Below are positions 1 through 10,680 of a stretch of DNA of 64,000 bases, in pieces (position 1 is the stretch's first letter; the number at the start of each line of letters is the position of its first letter). This DNA comes from Scolanthus callimorphus (taxonomy: Eukaryota > Cnidaria > Anthozoa > Actiniaria > Edwardsiidae): NCBI GenBank assembly GCA_033964015.1, contig CM066919.1, positions 16,285,646 through 16,349,645 on the forward strand, read 5' to 3'. The notes below the pieces were generated by a model, which ran no database searches, was not told where the DNA came from, and saw only the letters and a program-made list of their open reading frames with translations. Position numbers and translations under genes: made by a program.

Positions 1-1003
1 TTCAATTCCTCATCTGGAAAGATCGTAACGGCAAGACACAAGTACATGCTCTGGGATGCCCACAGTTAGGTCTACGCGAGGGAAAGGTGTTAGACTGCGG
101 ATGCCCCACACGCCTGGCTTACAAAACCGTCGACAGCTACATCGGTCAGCTCCGAGCTATAGTACGAGACCATAACGACACCGCGCGAGGAATCACATAT
201 CAGGCTAGTGAACGTCCTAATGCAGCGGCTCACGCTAGTGTAAAAAGGTACCTGAAAGCTATCACACAGGAACAGCTCAAAGCTAGGGTGGCCCCTAAGC
301 AAGCGGATCCCGTCTCATATCCATATGCCAGCACATACTCTCTCTAATAGCAAATTCCTCCCCTACGGCCATTCAGTTGTATGTCTACTCTCGAGATCTG
401 GCATATTTCAAGCTGCACTTCTTCTCCGGGGACCGCCCTTCAGATCTGAGTAACATTATGCTCTCCGAGATACAGCGTATGCCGGCCGACAGGGGCTTCC
501 TCTTTCACCATGTGTTCGGAAAACTTTGCGTGACGGGCCCATGGCAATCTGTTCGGAGTCCTCCGCCATTCCAATCCCGTAATATGCGCGGTCAAGGGCA
601 TCGAAGACTATGTGGCACTTTGCCGCGCCATGAAAATAGATCTCTCTGGCGGATACCTCTTTAGGTCGACAAACGGCAACCAGGTTCAGGAGAAACCTTT
701 ACCACCGACGCCGCAGAAGCACGCCTAAAACTCTATACTGCGCACTCGTGCGACAGCCACAAGACGCTCCACGGGTTCCGGAGTGGCGCGGCCATTACTA
801 TGGCCTTGACCGGAGCGAGTCTTCACCAGATAATGGATCATGTTGGTTGGCGCACACCGCAGATGGCCCATCACTACATGAAAATGCAACAGACTCTAAA
901 TCCCCAATCGGTTTCCGCCAGAATGAATGTGGCAACAGTAGACACTACTGCCGAGTATAAAGATTGGAGCAGCCTCAAATATTTCCGGCCTGCATTCACG
1001 TGA
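1..1003 (+). pseudogene. Tyrosine recombinase remnant (Crypton/DIRS-type integrase domain)
   Basis: A phage-integrase-like tyrosine recombinase that would cut and rejoin DNA through a tyrosine-DNA intermediate. The 5' part lies before the window. Around 87-330 is the core-binding region with YLKAITQEQLKARV. The catalytic part follows in other frames: FFSGDRPSDLSNIM (about 415-460) supplies the first arginine, LHGFRSGAAI (about 772-800) the H-x-x-R box, and HVGWRTPQMAHHYMK (about 838-885) the second histidine/tryptophan and the nucleophilic tyrosine. The frame changes near 345, between 530 and 600, and again between 690 and 760, so no intact protein is possible. All R-H-R-W-Y positions remain visible. 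Cryptons, DIRS elements and captured integrases share this domain and the fragment does not separate them. Confidence is high for the domain and low for the element type. Confidence 0.8.
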
Positions 1004-1233
1004 GATTTGATGCGTCTAAAAACGTTCGATTCGGTCCCCAGCTTCCACAATTCAACGTGTAAAAAAATGGGCTAGTACAATATACACTACATTGTACCAA
1101 TATATGTAACGTCTTCCTTCTTTGCTCTGGGTGGGCTGGTGGTCTTTCTTGTTTCCTCTTTCTCTCGGATCGGATTGGGTTTGGCCGCCGGAAAACTTAG
1201 CAGGAGACTGGGGTTCCTGGTGAGTATGGGAGG

Positions 1234-1543
1234 CCACTCGGGGGTTCGTAACCCATACCTAATTGACACTATTTGGGTCGGGACATAGAACTGTCCCTAC
1301 CCATGAAAGTGGAAATTTGGTTCACATCACGTGACTTCAACTCATTTGCTTTTCCCGAGTCACCGAGGAACACACTTGTATCTTCTCAACCTGAAGAGGC
1401 CCTTTGTGTGTTTTGTACACACAGATTCGTCGATCCTGAGCGCCCACCGCCCCTCCCAGTTCCGTGTCCCGATTCACCCACGATCCCACTCGGGGGTTCG
1501 TAACCCATACCTAATTGACACTATTTGGGTCGGGACATAGAAC
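1234..1543. repeat. Perfect 58-bp direct repeat, 252 bp apart
   Basis: The 58 bases at 1234-1291 recur without change at 1486-1543. The unit contains the small palindrome GGGTTCGTAACCC. The spacer holds no credible gene. It could be a local tandem duplication that has since lost similarity, or the direct ends of a short element. The rest of 1004-2067 shows no gene. Confidence 0.85.
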
Positions 1544-2067
1544 AACCTTGTCCTTTGCCATTTACCGACATCTGTAAATATTGATATACTTAATTCATGC
1601 TTTCTTGAATCCATTTTTGTGACACGGCCCAGAAAACTGACGAGCGATAAAATATGCTTTCAAACTTGTCAAAATTTGCCGTATTTCTTTCACGTCGTTT
1701 TCCTTCCGAGTTAATCCCGCTTGACTGCATCTCCCTTTGATTGTAAAATGCACACGAAAAAGCTCAGAATTCTAACCTCAGCACAGGTAAATGGTAAAAT
1801 ATACTAGCAAAGAGAAATAATGTCGCTTCCGTTCTGATAGTGCTCTGCCGAAGAAAAATGTTTTTCAAAATTAAAGTCCCCAGTCCCCCAGATGAGCAGG
1901 CTCGCGCGACGGATCTCGACATTTCCAGCCAAAAGTAGTTTGACGGCATTGGTAGTGACGTCATGTCACGTCAGCCAGGCATTATGTGCCCCTTGCTCTC
2001 TATATAATTCTCTCCAAGAATGGCTTTCTCACGTTTTACCCTTTTCGAGATATTAAATTCTAAAGGA

Positions 2068-2345
2068 ATAACACAGGGATCCCATGTGTACACGGACGGC
2101 GGACACTATAGGTTTTTATACAGAAAAAAGAAACAAATTATATCTCGCGAAAGGAACCACCTACGGCAACCAAACTTTGACACAATTATCTATGGGTAAT
2201 TGCTTTTCAACGCACTAATCAGTTGGGCATGGCGTCATCAATAAAATGAAAAAATGATTTTACTCGTGACGTTTCAACTCGATGGTATACGGTTTTTCCT
2301 TAGGTGTGGTGCTCGGCCCGCGCTGGAGCTCCGCTATAACAGTCC
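2068..2345. repeat. Dispersed repeat, second copy at 49227-49518
   Basis: This stretch shares its start (ACACAGGG..CCCATGTGTACACGGACGG) and its end (CTTAGGT.TGGTGCTC..GAGCTCCGCTAT) with 49227-49518, in the same orientation, and a third terminal fragment lies near 13200-13255. It is non-coding and looks like the 3' part of a dispersed non-autonomous element. Confidence 0.6.
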
Positions 2346-4476
2346 TAAGGCAAGGTTTGTATAGACGCCGTGGTAGCACCGTGAGAAACATTTGTCAGCC
2401 TGGTTGGTTGTCAGCCAGGTTTCTCTGCAATTTACCAATTTACCAAATAAAGCTTTGTAAAATATTTGTTTGTTTTTGTGGCGATTTTTTGAAATTCAGC
2501 TATGAAATGGCAAACACAGAATGAAAAATTATTTGTAGAGAAATTGTTTTTGCGGCTCTTAATTCAAGTCAGTATTAGATTAGGTGCAAACTGCTGTTCT
2601 CTCTAGAGCCTTGGTTCATATCACAAACAAGTTCCTTCAGACACCGCGGCAAAACGCAGTTCACATGCGCTAAAGATTGACTGGCCTGTGAAATGAAGAC
2701 AATTGAAAAATCTACATAACAATAGCAAACGATAAATGTCCTGTCCCCCACCTCTTTTTTTAAACTCCATGCTTTAAACCATAATTTTCGCCTCGGGTGC
2801 AAGCCTTAAAATACAAGGTGAAAAAGTTCAGAGAAAGATATGATCATATTCTAGCTGCTCTGCTATTTTTGGCCTTAGGTTTTGTGTCTGGTTCTTAAGT
2901 TTTCCAGATTTCCAAGGCAGCACGATATTTTGTTATGCAGATTATTTCTTTTGTTTTCATTTCACAGGAAGTGAATCTTTAGCGCATGGCAAATGCATCT
3001 TGCCGCGGTGTTGTTCGTTCATATTTAAAACAGAAAAGATCCTGAACATAGTGTTGGGTTCTGATCGATTTTCTAACTCTGCACGGACAAAGAAATCAAT
3101 GCATTGTCAATTTCATAATACGTCCAGGGTTATAAACCCAGGGAAGAGAAATGCTGAAAAGACCAATAGAAATACTATATCATAAATATTTCTAGTCATG
3201 AAAATAGCGCAAACACAAACAGCTGATATCAAGCAAAATAATCCTCTAAAGAATGGTATCCTGTTGCTTTGTTTTTACTTGTGATTTTGCTCTGATAAAA
3301 CTAGATAGCAAAATAAAATCTACTGAGACATGATTAAAGATTCTGACAGACGTTTGAGGACAAAAGGGATGGATACTTATGTCAATAATAGAGATGGAAT
3401 TAGCTTCCAATGAGTTACTATGCGCTGTTTATAAATACATTAATAATCTCAATACTTTGTTCTCAAGTTCTTATAACAATACTGATAACATGCCAAATGA
3501 TTGATATTTGGAGAATATGATCTTCACCGAAGGCATAAACAAAGGGATAGACCAAATCAGCACATCTTGTTGTCACCCAATTCAGATCATGTGATAATTC
3601 TTTGGGTGGATACTTTTGTTAGTTCTGCACATACACTCGTACACTCAATCGAGTGAGAAAAATTAGACATGATTCTAGGCCGATGGGCGATAGGCGAAAA
3701 AAAAAATAGATTGTACTGTCTAGCGCTTCTCTTCTTTGTTTTTTCTTCGTTTCGAATAGTTTGAACACAATATTTACTGTCCATGTGTTGTGAAGGCGTC
3801 ACGAGTTACGTCACAAAAGCTTTCTTTGTTTAGTAGAAGGAATAGTGATGAACGGAGAGCTGAACACAAAGGTGTCCTCTGGGAGGTTCGTACACGGAAG
3901 TATAACCCTTTAAGAATGAATCAATACAAATGGTGGTGTATTGAGCAGTCATGGCACTAGGCCATCAGTTGTCATGGTAACCATATCTAACTCATTAAAT
4001 TTGTCTTTTTCTGTCAACCATCTTGGAAGCGTGAGTTGTACCATTTTCCAACCAAATATCTTACACAAATGAGTTGGAATTCGCGAGTCGAGAACATGAA
4101 AAATACTCATGGCTGAGCATGCATTGAACAACAAGAAAACAGCCCGTCACCACGTGACGCTAGAAGAACCAACCCAAGTTCCCCCTTCCATAAACTGCTG
4201 ATTTACATTACTAATGACCTCCCTTTTTGTGTGTTTGTTTTGCACTGGTCTCCCTGATTTTGGTGGAGAAAATGACGCACGTGTGTGTGCCTTGGTGAGT
4301 CAGTCCGGTTCTGAAATCTGTCTAAGAACCCGCTAAAATTGAAAACGCAGCATATTACATTTGACTTTGGAATTGTTTGTATAATGCTTATCAGTAAGGC
4401 ACTTACACCTGGCACTGCCTACAGAGCGCGCGCTAATGATATTCTCTAAATATTCCTATGATAAACTAAGAAATAT
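2346..4476. other. Non-coding, no feature recognised
   Basis: About 2.1 kb with only short open frames that match no family I know. One CRE-like TGACGTCA-type site occurs near 3800. I see no gene, RNA or clear repeat structure. Confidence 0.4.
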
Positions 4477-4986
4477 CTTAGCCAAAGGTTAATCTTTTCC
4501 AACAAAAACACGCCCAGTGGAGAAATTTCCTCCTTCTCTTCTGGTTTGTGTCCTTCGTTTTGCGATACAGCGTCAGGATTTATACTTAGAAAATATGATT
4601 CATGGCTTTGTGGCATTTCGCCTTAGCGTGCTTCCAGAAAGCAAGGCGGTGTACGGCGGTGAACGTTTTTTCAAACTTGAATGAAAATTTTTCTCAGCTT
4701 AAAGCTTTCGAATAATAAGTATCCCTGCACATTCCTGCAAGTAATCTGTGACAGAACCATTTAGGTTTAGATGACTTTGGTGATTTCGGCTGTGCGAAAT
4801 GAGTTCTTTTTTAGTTTCTGTGGGAGATTTCAAAATGACGGCGATGGCAGCTTTGTCCCTCGCCTAAGAAATCGCTTGAAATAGAACTTAGCCCAGGGTG
4901 AATCTTTTCCAACCAAAACACGCCCACTGTGGAGATATCCACTTTCTCTTCAGGTTTGTGAACTTCGTTTGGCGACACAGCTTCAG
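4477..4986. repeat. Diverged direct repeat of about 100 bp
   Basis: Positions 4477-4577 (from CTTAGCCAAAGGTTAATCTT) and 4887-4986 (from CTTAGCCCAGGGTGAATCTT) are the same sequence with roughly 15-20 percent differences by eye. They are about 410 bp apart in the same direction. No coding potential is visible; a minus-strand frame across 4888-5328 is compositional. Confidence 0.65.
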
Positions 4987-5807
4987 CGCCAAGCGGAGTG
5001 AGTGCGGACGATTTAGCAAATCAGAAACGTTTGCGCAGACAACCCGATTATAATAGTATAGATATTTACTGATCGAAATTTTGTTCATGAAGAAACGTTT
5101 ACAATTTACAATGTCAGAACTGGTTTTACTAAGCATGAGTGAGCTACACATTGTACTCCTGCGGGCGCTACCTACGGTAGTACGGACTGCGGGAAATCTT
5201 TGCGGGCGTAGCGCAAGTCTTGCGGACGATTCGAGCGTCTTTGCGACGACCCTGCTAGCTATTTGATTTTTTAGACAAACTGTACGTGTCTTTAAAATTA
5301 AAATAAGTTTAGCAACACTATATAGCACGTTCTTTCATATAATAATCTCTCTTGAAGATGTATACATGGCACTTGAGTAACAAGGATTTGACAGTTTTGC
5401 TGGATTAGCAATAGAGTTAGTGCTTATGATAACAAAGAAAGAGCTATGGATTAATTTTCTTATAAAACATCGCTTGCTTTGTTTTTATTTGCTCTACAAG
5501 CTATGGTCGAATGAAGGTCTAAATGGAGGGGGTAGTTACAAGTCTCTAATAAGTTTTATTTCGTGTTTTATGGCCGCTACAAATTTCAAATAACTATATT
5601 AATGCTACGAAATATACGTTCGTCGTATTGTAAATTTGCTTCAGTTCTTATTTTGGGTTCTTATTCTCGTCCAAGTATTCCCTTAATTATAGAATACAAG
5701 GGTTTCAGTAGGAAATAAGATTCTATAAATAGCACATAATCTACTGTGTTAGTAGGTTAACACTCTAAGTAATGTACGCTTGGTCTAACTAAGTGGTCAT
5801 TGTGTTC
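4987..5807. other. Non-coding, downstream flank of the GPCR gene
   Basis: AT-rich sequence on the 3' side of the minus-strand receptor gene. It may include its 3' untranslated region. Nothing else is recognisable. Confidence 0.35.
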
Positions 5808-6883
5808 TTATTCGTCTCTGTCAAGTCGGCGCAATGGGATTATTTCACGCGGAGCTTCTCCTTGAATCCCATTGCCCGGTTGACGCACGCGCCCTCGCTT
5901 TCCGGAACAGATCGCCTTCCTGAAATCCTTCAAAAAAATAAAACAAACAAGTGGATTTGAAGCAGAATTGATCCAGAATAGGAACTTCAATGGTAAACTC
6001 AATTTATCGATAAAGTACTTCAATATCTCCAACCAACCGATAGGAACGCTGATATAGGAGACGGTGATCATGATATAATAGGGCGTGACGCATAACGTGA
6101 GGAGGAGCAAAGATCCCAAAACCAAACGCATAGCACACTTGAATATCTCAAGTCTTTTCTTTTGTTGGGCTTGTGGGAGGTTCAGTGCCGTGCACGAGTG
6201 CTTGAGTCTCTTGAGCAAGACCATGTTGAGGACGAAGATTGTAACTTGGAGCAAAGTGACACATGTATAGTAGACTATTCTATATATCCAGGATTTATAA
6301 AATGCACTAAATCCTGTAATAACACAATATATCTTGTAACCCTCAGACACTGTTACTTTCAGCAGATTGTCTATATTGAGCCCCCCGAGATAACCCAAGG
6401 TGCGATGTTCAGGAGGATCACGGCCTTGCAATTCAGGGGGGACACTTGTAATCGGGAGGTCACTGCTCTGTATCGCTCGACTGATATTATCAGAAGTATT
6501 ACTACAGAAACGAGAGGCAATGTGCCGGCCAACCAATATCTCATTTTACATGCTATGATACCCAGGGTGCCTGAAACTCCGGGCCAGATAAACGAAGGCG
6601 GCATAAATCTGAACAGCATGATAAGTGGTTCGCATACCATTATGAGTAAGTCAGACGCCGCCATGTTGGCGATGAAAATGTACATGTTTCTGTGAAGAAT
6701 CTTCTTGAAGCAGACCAACAGGATCACGGCTGAGTTCCAAACGACTCCCCAAATTATAATCACGAAAAGCGCCACTTCAATTTCCCACGAAGGTTCTAAC
6801 TCTTGGATCTCTGGTTGGTGGGTGACTTTAAACGTGAAGTTATACAACAGCGAGGAAGTGTTGTTTACAAGATCTGGAGGCAT
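5808..6883 (-). CDS. Class A (rhodopsin-like) G-protein-coupled receptor, one frameshift
   Basis: A seven-helix plasma-membrane receptor of about 358 residues, probably for a peptide or amine ligand that I cannot name. The start at 6883 gives a short extracellular N-terminus with N-x-S/T sites at residues 7, 8 and 15. Helix 1 is at about 36-59 (with WNSAVILLV), helix 2 at 67-90 (ANMAASDLL), the conserved extracellular cysteine at 112, helix 3 ends in SVERYRAV (ERY in place of DRY, residues 136-138), and helix 4 is at 153-168. After a frame change come a second-loop cysteine (EGYKIYCVI), helix 5, helix 6 (LCVTPYY), helix 7 (WINSASNPLVCFIF, an NPxxF variant of NPxxY) and a basic tail (FRKAI). 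The break is a run of six G at about 6379-6384: one additional G restores the frame, so it may be an assembly error or a young pseudogene. No introns are needed, as is common for cnidarian receptors. Confidence 0.88.
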
Positions 6884-7649
6884 AGTGAATGATCAATGAT
6901 CGGAGAGATAGCAACAGCACCTTGAGTCTGGCGCATCTAGCTGATATGAACCTCTTATTTCTTGAAAAAAATGATCACTTTTAATATCGATGGCTTGTGA
7001 TCGACTGAGTTAATAACCGTCCATATGGCTTGTCATTCATTTATGTCAGAAACATATGTTTCCTCTACATTTACTACTCCAACGTCCCTGCAGACATTAA
7101 GCGAGTTGAAATAAATAGTAAAATGGATAACGACAAACTATATTACAAACAGCTGGAGTTTGTTAGATGGCTGTTAGATGTTAGATGACAGCAGCTCTAA
7201 AGTACGTTATGGACTTTAATTTCCTACTAATGATAAGGTGCTGACAAAGAGTTTTATGGACTTTAATTTCCTACTAATGATAAGGTGCTGACAAAGAGTT
7301 CTAGTCACTTACATTACTAAGTACCTTTAAAAAAACATACCGTGAAAACCTGCGTGCAAGAACCTACACTGTTCAAGTCACTTACTGTCCTTGGTCATTA
7401 GCTGTTTTTGAATAAAGTTGTATAAGCAGTTTCTGGTTCGTTCGACGTATTCACGCGAGATGACAACCCTGTTGCTGAGCAGCCGTTTCTTACAGTTAAA
7501 AAACTGTGTAAGGATCGTTATTTGTTGAGAAACGACAGCATCACAATTATAAGCATATTAAACTTATACATTGTATTACTTTTCGCGACAGTCGAGTTGA
7601 AAATAAGAAGAATCTTATCTAGAACTTTTAGACGCCATTTAGTAGCACC
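6884..7649. other. Upstream flank of the GPCR gene
   Basis: Non-coding stretch between the receptor start and the transposon end at 7650. It should contain the receptor promoter, but I see no convincing TATA or initiator placement. It includes the tandem duplication at 7207-7300. Confidence 0.35.
7207..7300. repeat. Perfect 47-bp tandem duplication
   Basis: The unit beginning TTATGGACTTTAATTTCC at 7207-7253 is repeated exactly at 7254-7300. Identity suggests a recent local duplication. It lies about 330 bp upstream of the GPCR start, in what may be promoter sequence. Confidence 0.9.
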
Positions 7650-8321
7650 TAGTCCAGCAAACTTACGGTCTAAAATGTAACAAATTGCAACAGATGGTTT
7701 TTCTTCGGGGAATATTGCTCTACTAGGTCTATAGAATCACTGGTAAAAAGTCCGAGCGTGCAAGCATGTTCAAAAATGCACTTCTTTCTGGGGACTAAAA
7801 TACTAGCTCATTCCCAACATGGAAACGTGGCTAAGACCGGAAGTCGCTTGTTATCTTTCTTTAAACGGCTCAAAATCACACTTAAATTAAATTTAACAAT
7901 TCAAATTGCATCGGAGATCTCTTCTACATCATTATTTGACCGACGTTTTAATTCCAAACAACAAAGTCGTGGTATTTTAGAAGATTCCGTGGCCATGTAG
8001 TACTGCATAATTATGGCTTTGCGAAATACTCCATGGAGGAAAGTGTCATATTTCAAAAGGCAGATGATTTTTAAGAAAAACTGTAGTATTTATTTCTACG
8101 TTTTCACACAACATGCTGACTCTACTGTTTCAGCCTTTAATAAACCCCGCGGCTCTGAAACCGTCCGTAGATATTATCGACTCAAGTATCAACACGTGTG
8201 GCTTTTTGTGTAACAATTTTCGGTTTTTATTATTTTTCTGTGTATATTTGTAAAAACTATCGTTGAAGCTCCGTTAAACTGGTATCGTAGCTTATGAAGC
8301 TAGGCGAATCGACCCACGTCT

Positions 8322-9602
8322 TTAGACAACTTCAAAGTCCCCACTACATTGATATGCTTTGATCGTGTTGGAGCAGCTTGCTCCTTTGCACTGACCGCAA
8401 GCGGGAGAGCACTCTAGGCCGTGCTTCCTACAGGTACACCTCCGATTGCTGCAGTCTGAGGCGCAGTTGCACCTAATAATAGCCGTATTCACACTAGAGA
8501 CGAAAAATTCGCCTGAGACGAGTTTTTCGTCCGGACTGAACACTCGTCTTAGTGTGAAACCGGGACGAGACGGATTTTTGACGGGAAATCGTCTGAATTC
8601 ATATCAGAGTCATCAGACGGAAAACTCGTCAGACGGAAAACTCGTCAGACGAAAAACCCGTCATGACGAGTTCTCCGTCCTCTAGTGTGAATACGGCTAA
8701 TGGACAGCAACGCCTATCGGGAGCCACGGGCTGGTCTGACACGACAGGAACCAGTTTATCTTGCTCTAATCTCAATCCCCATTTCCAAGCTTCTGACACG
8801 TTACTATACCAATCCTCTCCTACACACTGCCTTAGGCCTGGGCAAAACGTAGCGCTACTCTCGTGTCTAACTCAATTCAATTTGGTTCGGCGATAGCGCA
8901 ACAGCTAAACTAAACGTCGCGCCAGCTACGCACTTAATTCGCAATTTGCTTTCCTCGAAGCAAGGCGTCGCACATGCGCTTTGGTTTCCTAAAACAGGTT
9001 TGACAAGTGTTTAATTGAGTTCGACACGACAGACGCGTGGTGTTTAGAACCAAGTCGCGCTACTGCCGATCGCACGACAAGGCCTGCCGAACTTGCGACA
9101 ATAGCGCGGCAGTGGTTCTGAACGTCGGGCTACAATCCAACTTAATTCATAGAATCGTCGACACGGCAGTAGCGCGGCGTTTAGGTGTGTATTTGGCTTA
9201 GGCTCTGGTCGAAAGAACAGTTCACATTTAGTGTAAAAGCAACAAAGCAGGTTAGCAGTGTCGTGCTCTTGCTCTCGGAAAGCCTCACAGCGGTCTTCGC
9301 TATGAGCAAGTCATTATCGCCCACTGCCTGCAGAGTAGGGCATCCGTATTCGCTACGCTTTTGACACGGCATTGCAATAAGCCGGTTCTCTTAACATTCT
9401 TTCCGTTGGCCAAACATCGCTTCTTCTTGGCGGTTGCCTTCATGCTTACCATGAAACTTACAGTTGCGCTGATCTTGTTTGCGTCCCTTCTGTTCTGCGT
9501 CATTTTCTTAGTGGTTAGCGTGTTGAAGCCATCAAACACAACTACATCCGTTCGTACCTCTATTGCCACTTGTCCCACAGCACAGATCTCCTCTTTTCTC
9601 AC
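8322..9602 (-). pseudogene. FEN1/XPG-like nuclease with CXC tail, fragment (Academ-type)
   Basis: Minus-strand remnants in family order. TDVVVFDGFNT (about 9530-9560) matches the VFDG-type motif of flap endonucleases and is followed by a basic segment with QNRRDA. GCPTLQAVGDNDLLIAKTAV (about 9285-9340) corresponds to the acidic EAD/DAD strand. Downstream, WKWGLRLEQDKLVPVVSDQP (about 8740-8800) is the linker that in this family precedes the tail. The tail RCNCASDCSNRRCTCRKHGL (8400-8475) followed by ECSPACGQCKG is a CXC/tesmin-like zinc-binding repeat, with the stop at 8322. A 216-bp MITE splits the linker from the tail. Frameshifts occur throughout, and the DTD and GCDT segments are not readable. 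It differs from the copies at 36285 and 50019 and represents another subfamily. Confidence 0.65.
8482..8697. mobile_element. Harbinger-type MITE inserted in the nuclease pseudogene
   Basis: A 216-bp element with terminal inverted repeats: GCCGTATTCACACTAGAGAC at the left end and its complement CCTCTAGTGTGAATACGGC at the right. The ends closely match the termini of the Harbinger element at 29608-34642 (GCCGTTTTCACACTAGAGAC). TAA-containing sequence flanks both sides, as expected for the 3-bp Harbinger target. Internally it holds multiple copies of an ACGAGTTTTTCGTC/CAGACGGAAAACTCGT motif. It interrupts the reading frame just before the CXC tail. Confidence 0.8.
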
Positions 9603-10326
9603 TCGCCGTCTTGGTACACACTATCGGCGCCTTTGTTCTTGGGGTGTCAGTGGCAATTATGCGTGCATAATTCAGAAGCTAGAGCTGGGTTGAGCCAAAA
9701 CGTCCCGAGCCCAACCGTAAAAAGCATATTTTTGGTCTTTTGATACCAATCTGATTTGTTATTTGATAAAACGCTATCTAGTATAGGTGTCGAAAGAGAG
9801 AAAAGGGATTCGTGGCTCGTTAAGCTTTAACCAAAAACTAAAGACCCTTGCTTTTGCGTCTACTGACAGAGGATATCTTCCCAGTTCTGCGCGGCAGGCA
9901 TATTTCACTGGTATTTGACGCATTTTTGTTGACACCGAGAAGAAGTTTGCAGAACTTAATGTACCGATTCGATCGGGTCGCGTTCCTTCTGGATGCCATC
10001 TGCGCCTCACAACTCACTGCCATATAAAAGGATAGGCTTTTAATGAGACATTATCGAAAAGGTAGGTGGTCAATTAAGTCACTTCTAAAATTTTCACCCA
10101 TGTCTTTTCTAAGTTTAAAAAGGGATTTGAGTGACACTTTTTTAGCTCCCCCTTAGATGCGTTAAAATTTCCAAAACCGCTGAATGTTAGCCCCAAATAT
10201 TCATATAAGGTGACGTTTTCAACCCTCTGGGACTGGTAACTAAACTGGTAGTAGCAAAATGGCCCTTTTCGAGAGGATCAAACCGAAACCGATTATTATA
10301 AGAAAGGCTCTAACGTAGGTTTTTTC

Positions 10327-10680
10327 CTAGGGGGTACAATATAAAAGCCTCTTCTGTGGGTTTTTCTGAGGGGGTGCACTCCCACTCCCTTTTTCCAAGG
10401 GGGTCACTAAAGAAAATGACCTCTTCCGTAAGGAGGGGGGGGATTTGCTCAGATTTGCTTTTAATGGGCGTTGGCTGTTTGTACCAACGGCTGCTTCGGA
10501 TTCATCACCTATATTACACTTGGTGGGGAGAGTGTAGTGTTTTCGGCAGCGTTGATGTAAAAAAATCTCCTGGGTTTGCACGCCATCACGCATCTTTCTT
10601 ATTTTACGCAACTGGTTAATAGTTTTGCCCTTAATTTGAATATCCCCTCCGTCGCGCCTTCTCGAACCACCTCCCGACAA
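10327..10680 (-). pseudogene. Possible N-terminal zinc-binding exon of the nuclease gene
   Basis: A minus-strand open frame of 117 residues in the same transposon and on the same strand as the nuclease remnant. It contains FLHQRCRKHYT, which resembles the H-x(2-3)-C-Y/R zinc-ligand segments in the N-terminal regions of the other copies (YHRQCYQRYT at about 36510 and HWHKGCYAKFT at about 50245). The rest is low complexity and basic. The order (N-terminal exon upstream of the C-terminal fragment) is right, but the expected central 800 or more residues are missing. A chance open frame is possible. Confidence 0.3.

Noticed and set aside
4888..5328. Minus-strand open frame of 146 codons
   Set aside because: Overlaps a non-coding direct repeat, has no recognisable domain and an unlikely composition.
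5808..6536. Separate start for the downstream half of the GPCR at 6536
   Set aside because: Residues before helix 5 up to the G-run are read out of frame; the true N-terminal half is in the overlapping frame from 6883.
9361..9693. Plus-strand hydrophobic frame resembling a membrane protein
   Set aside because: Antisense shadow of the nuclease fragment on the minus strand.
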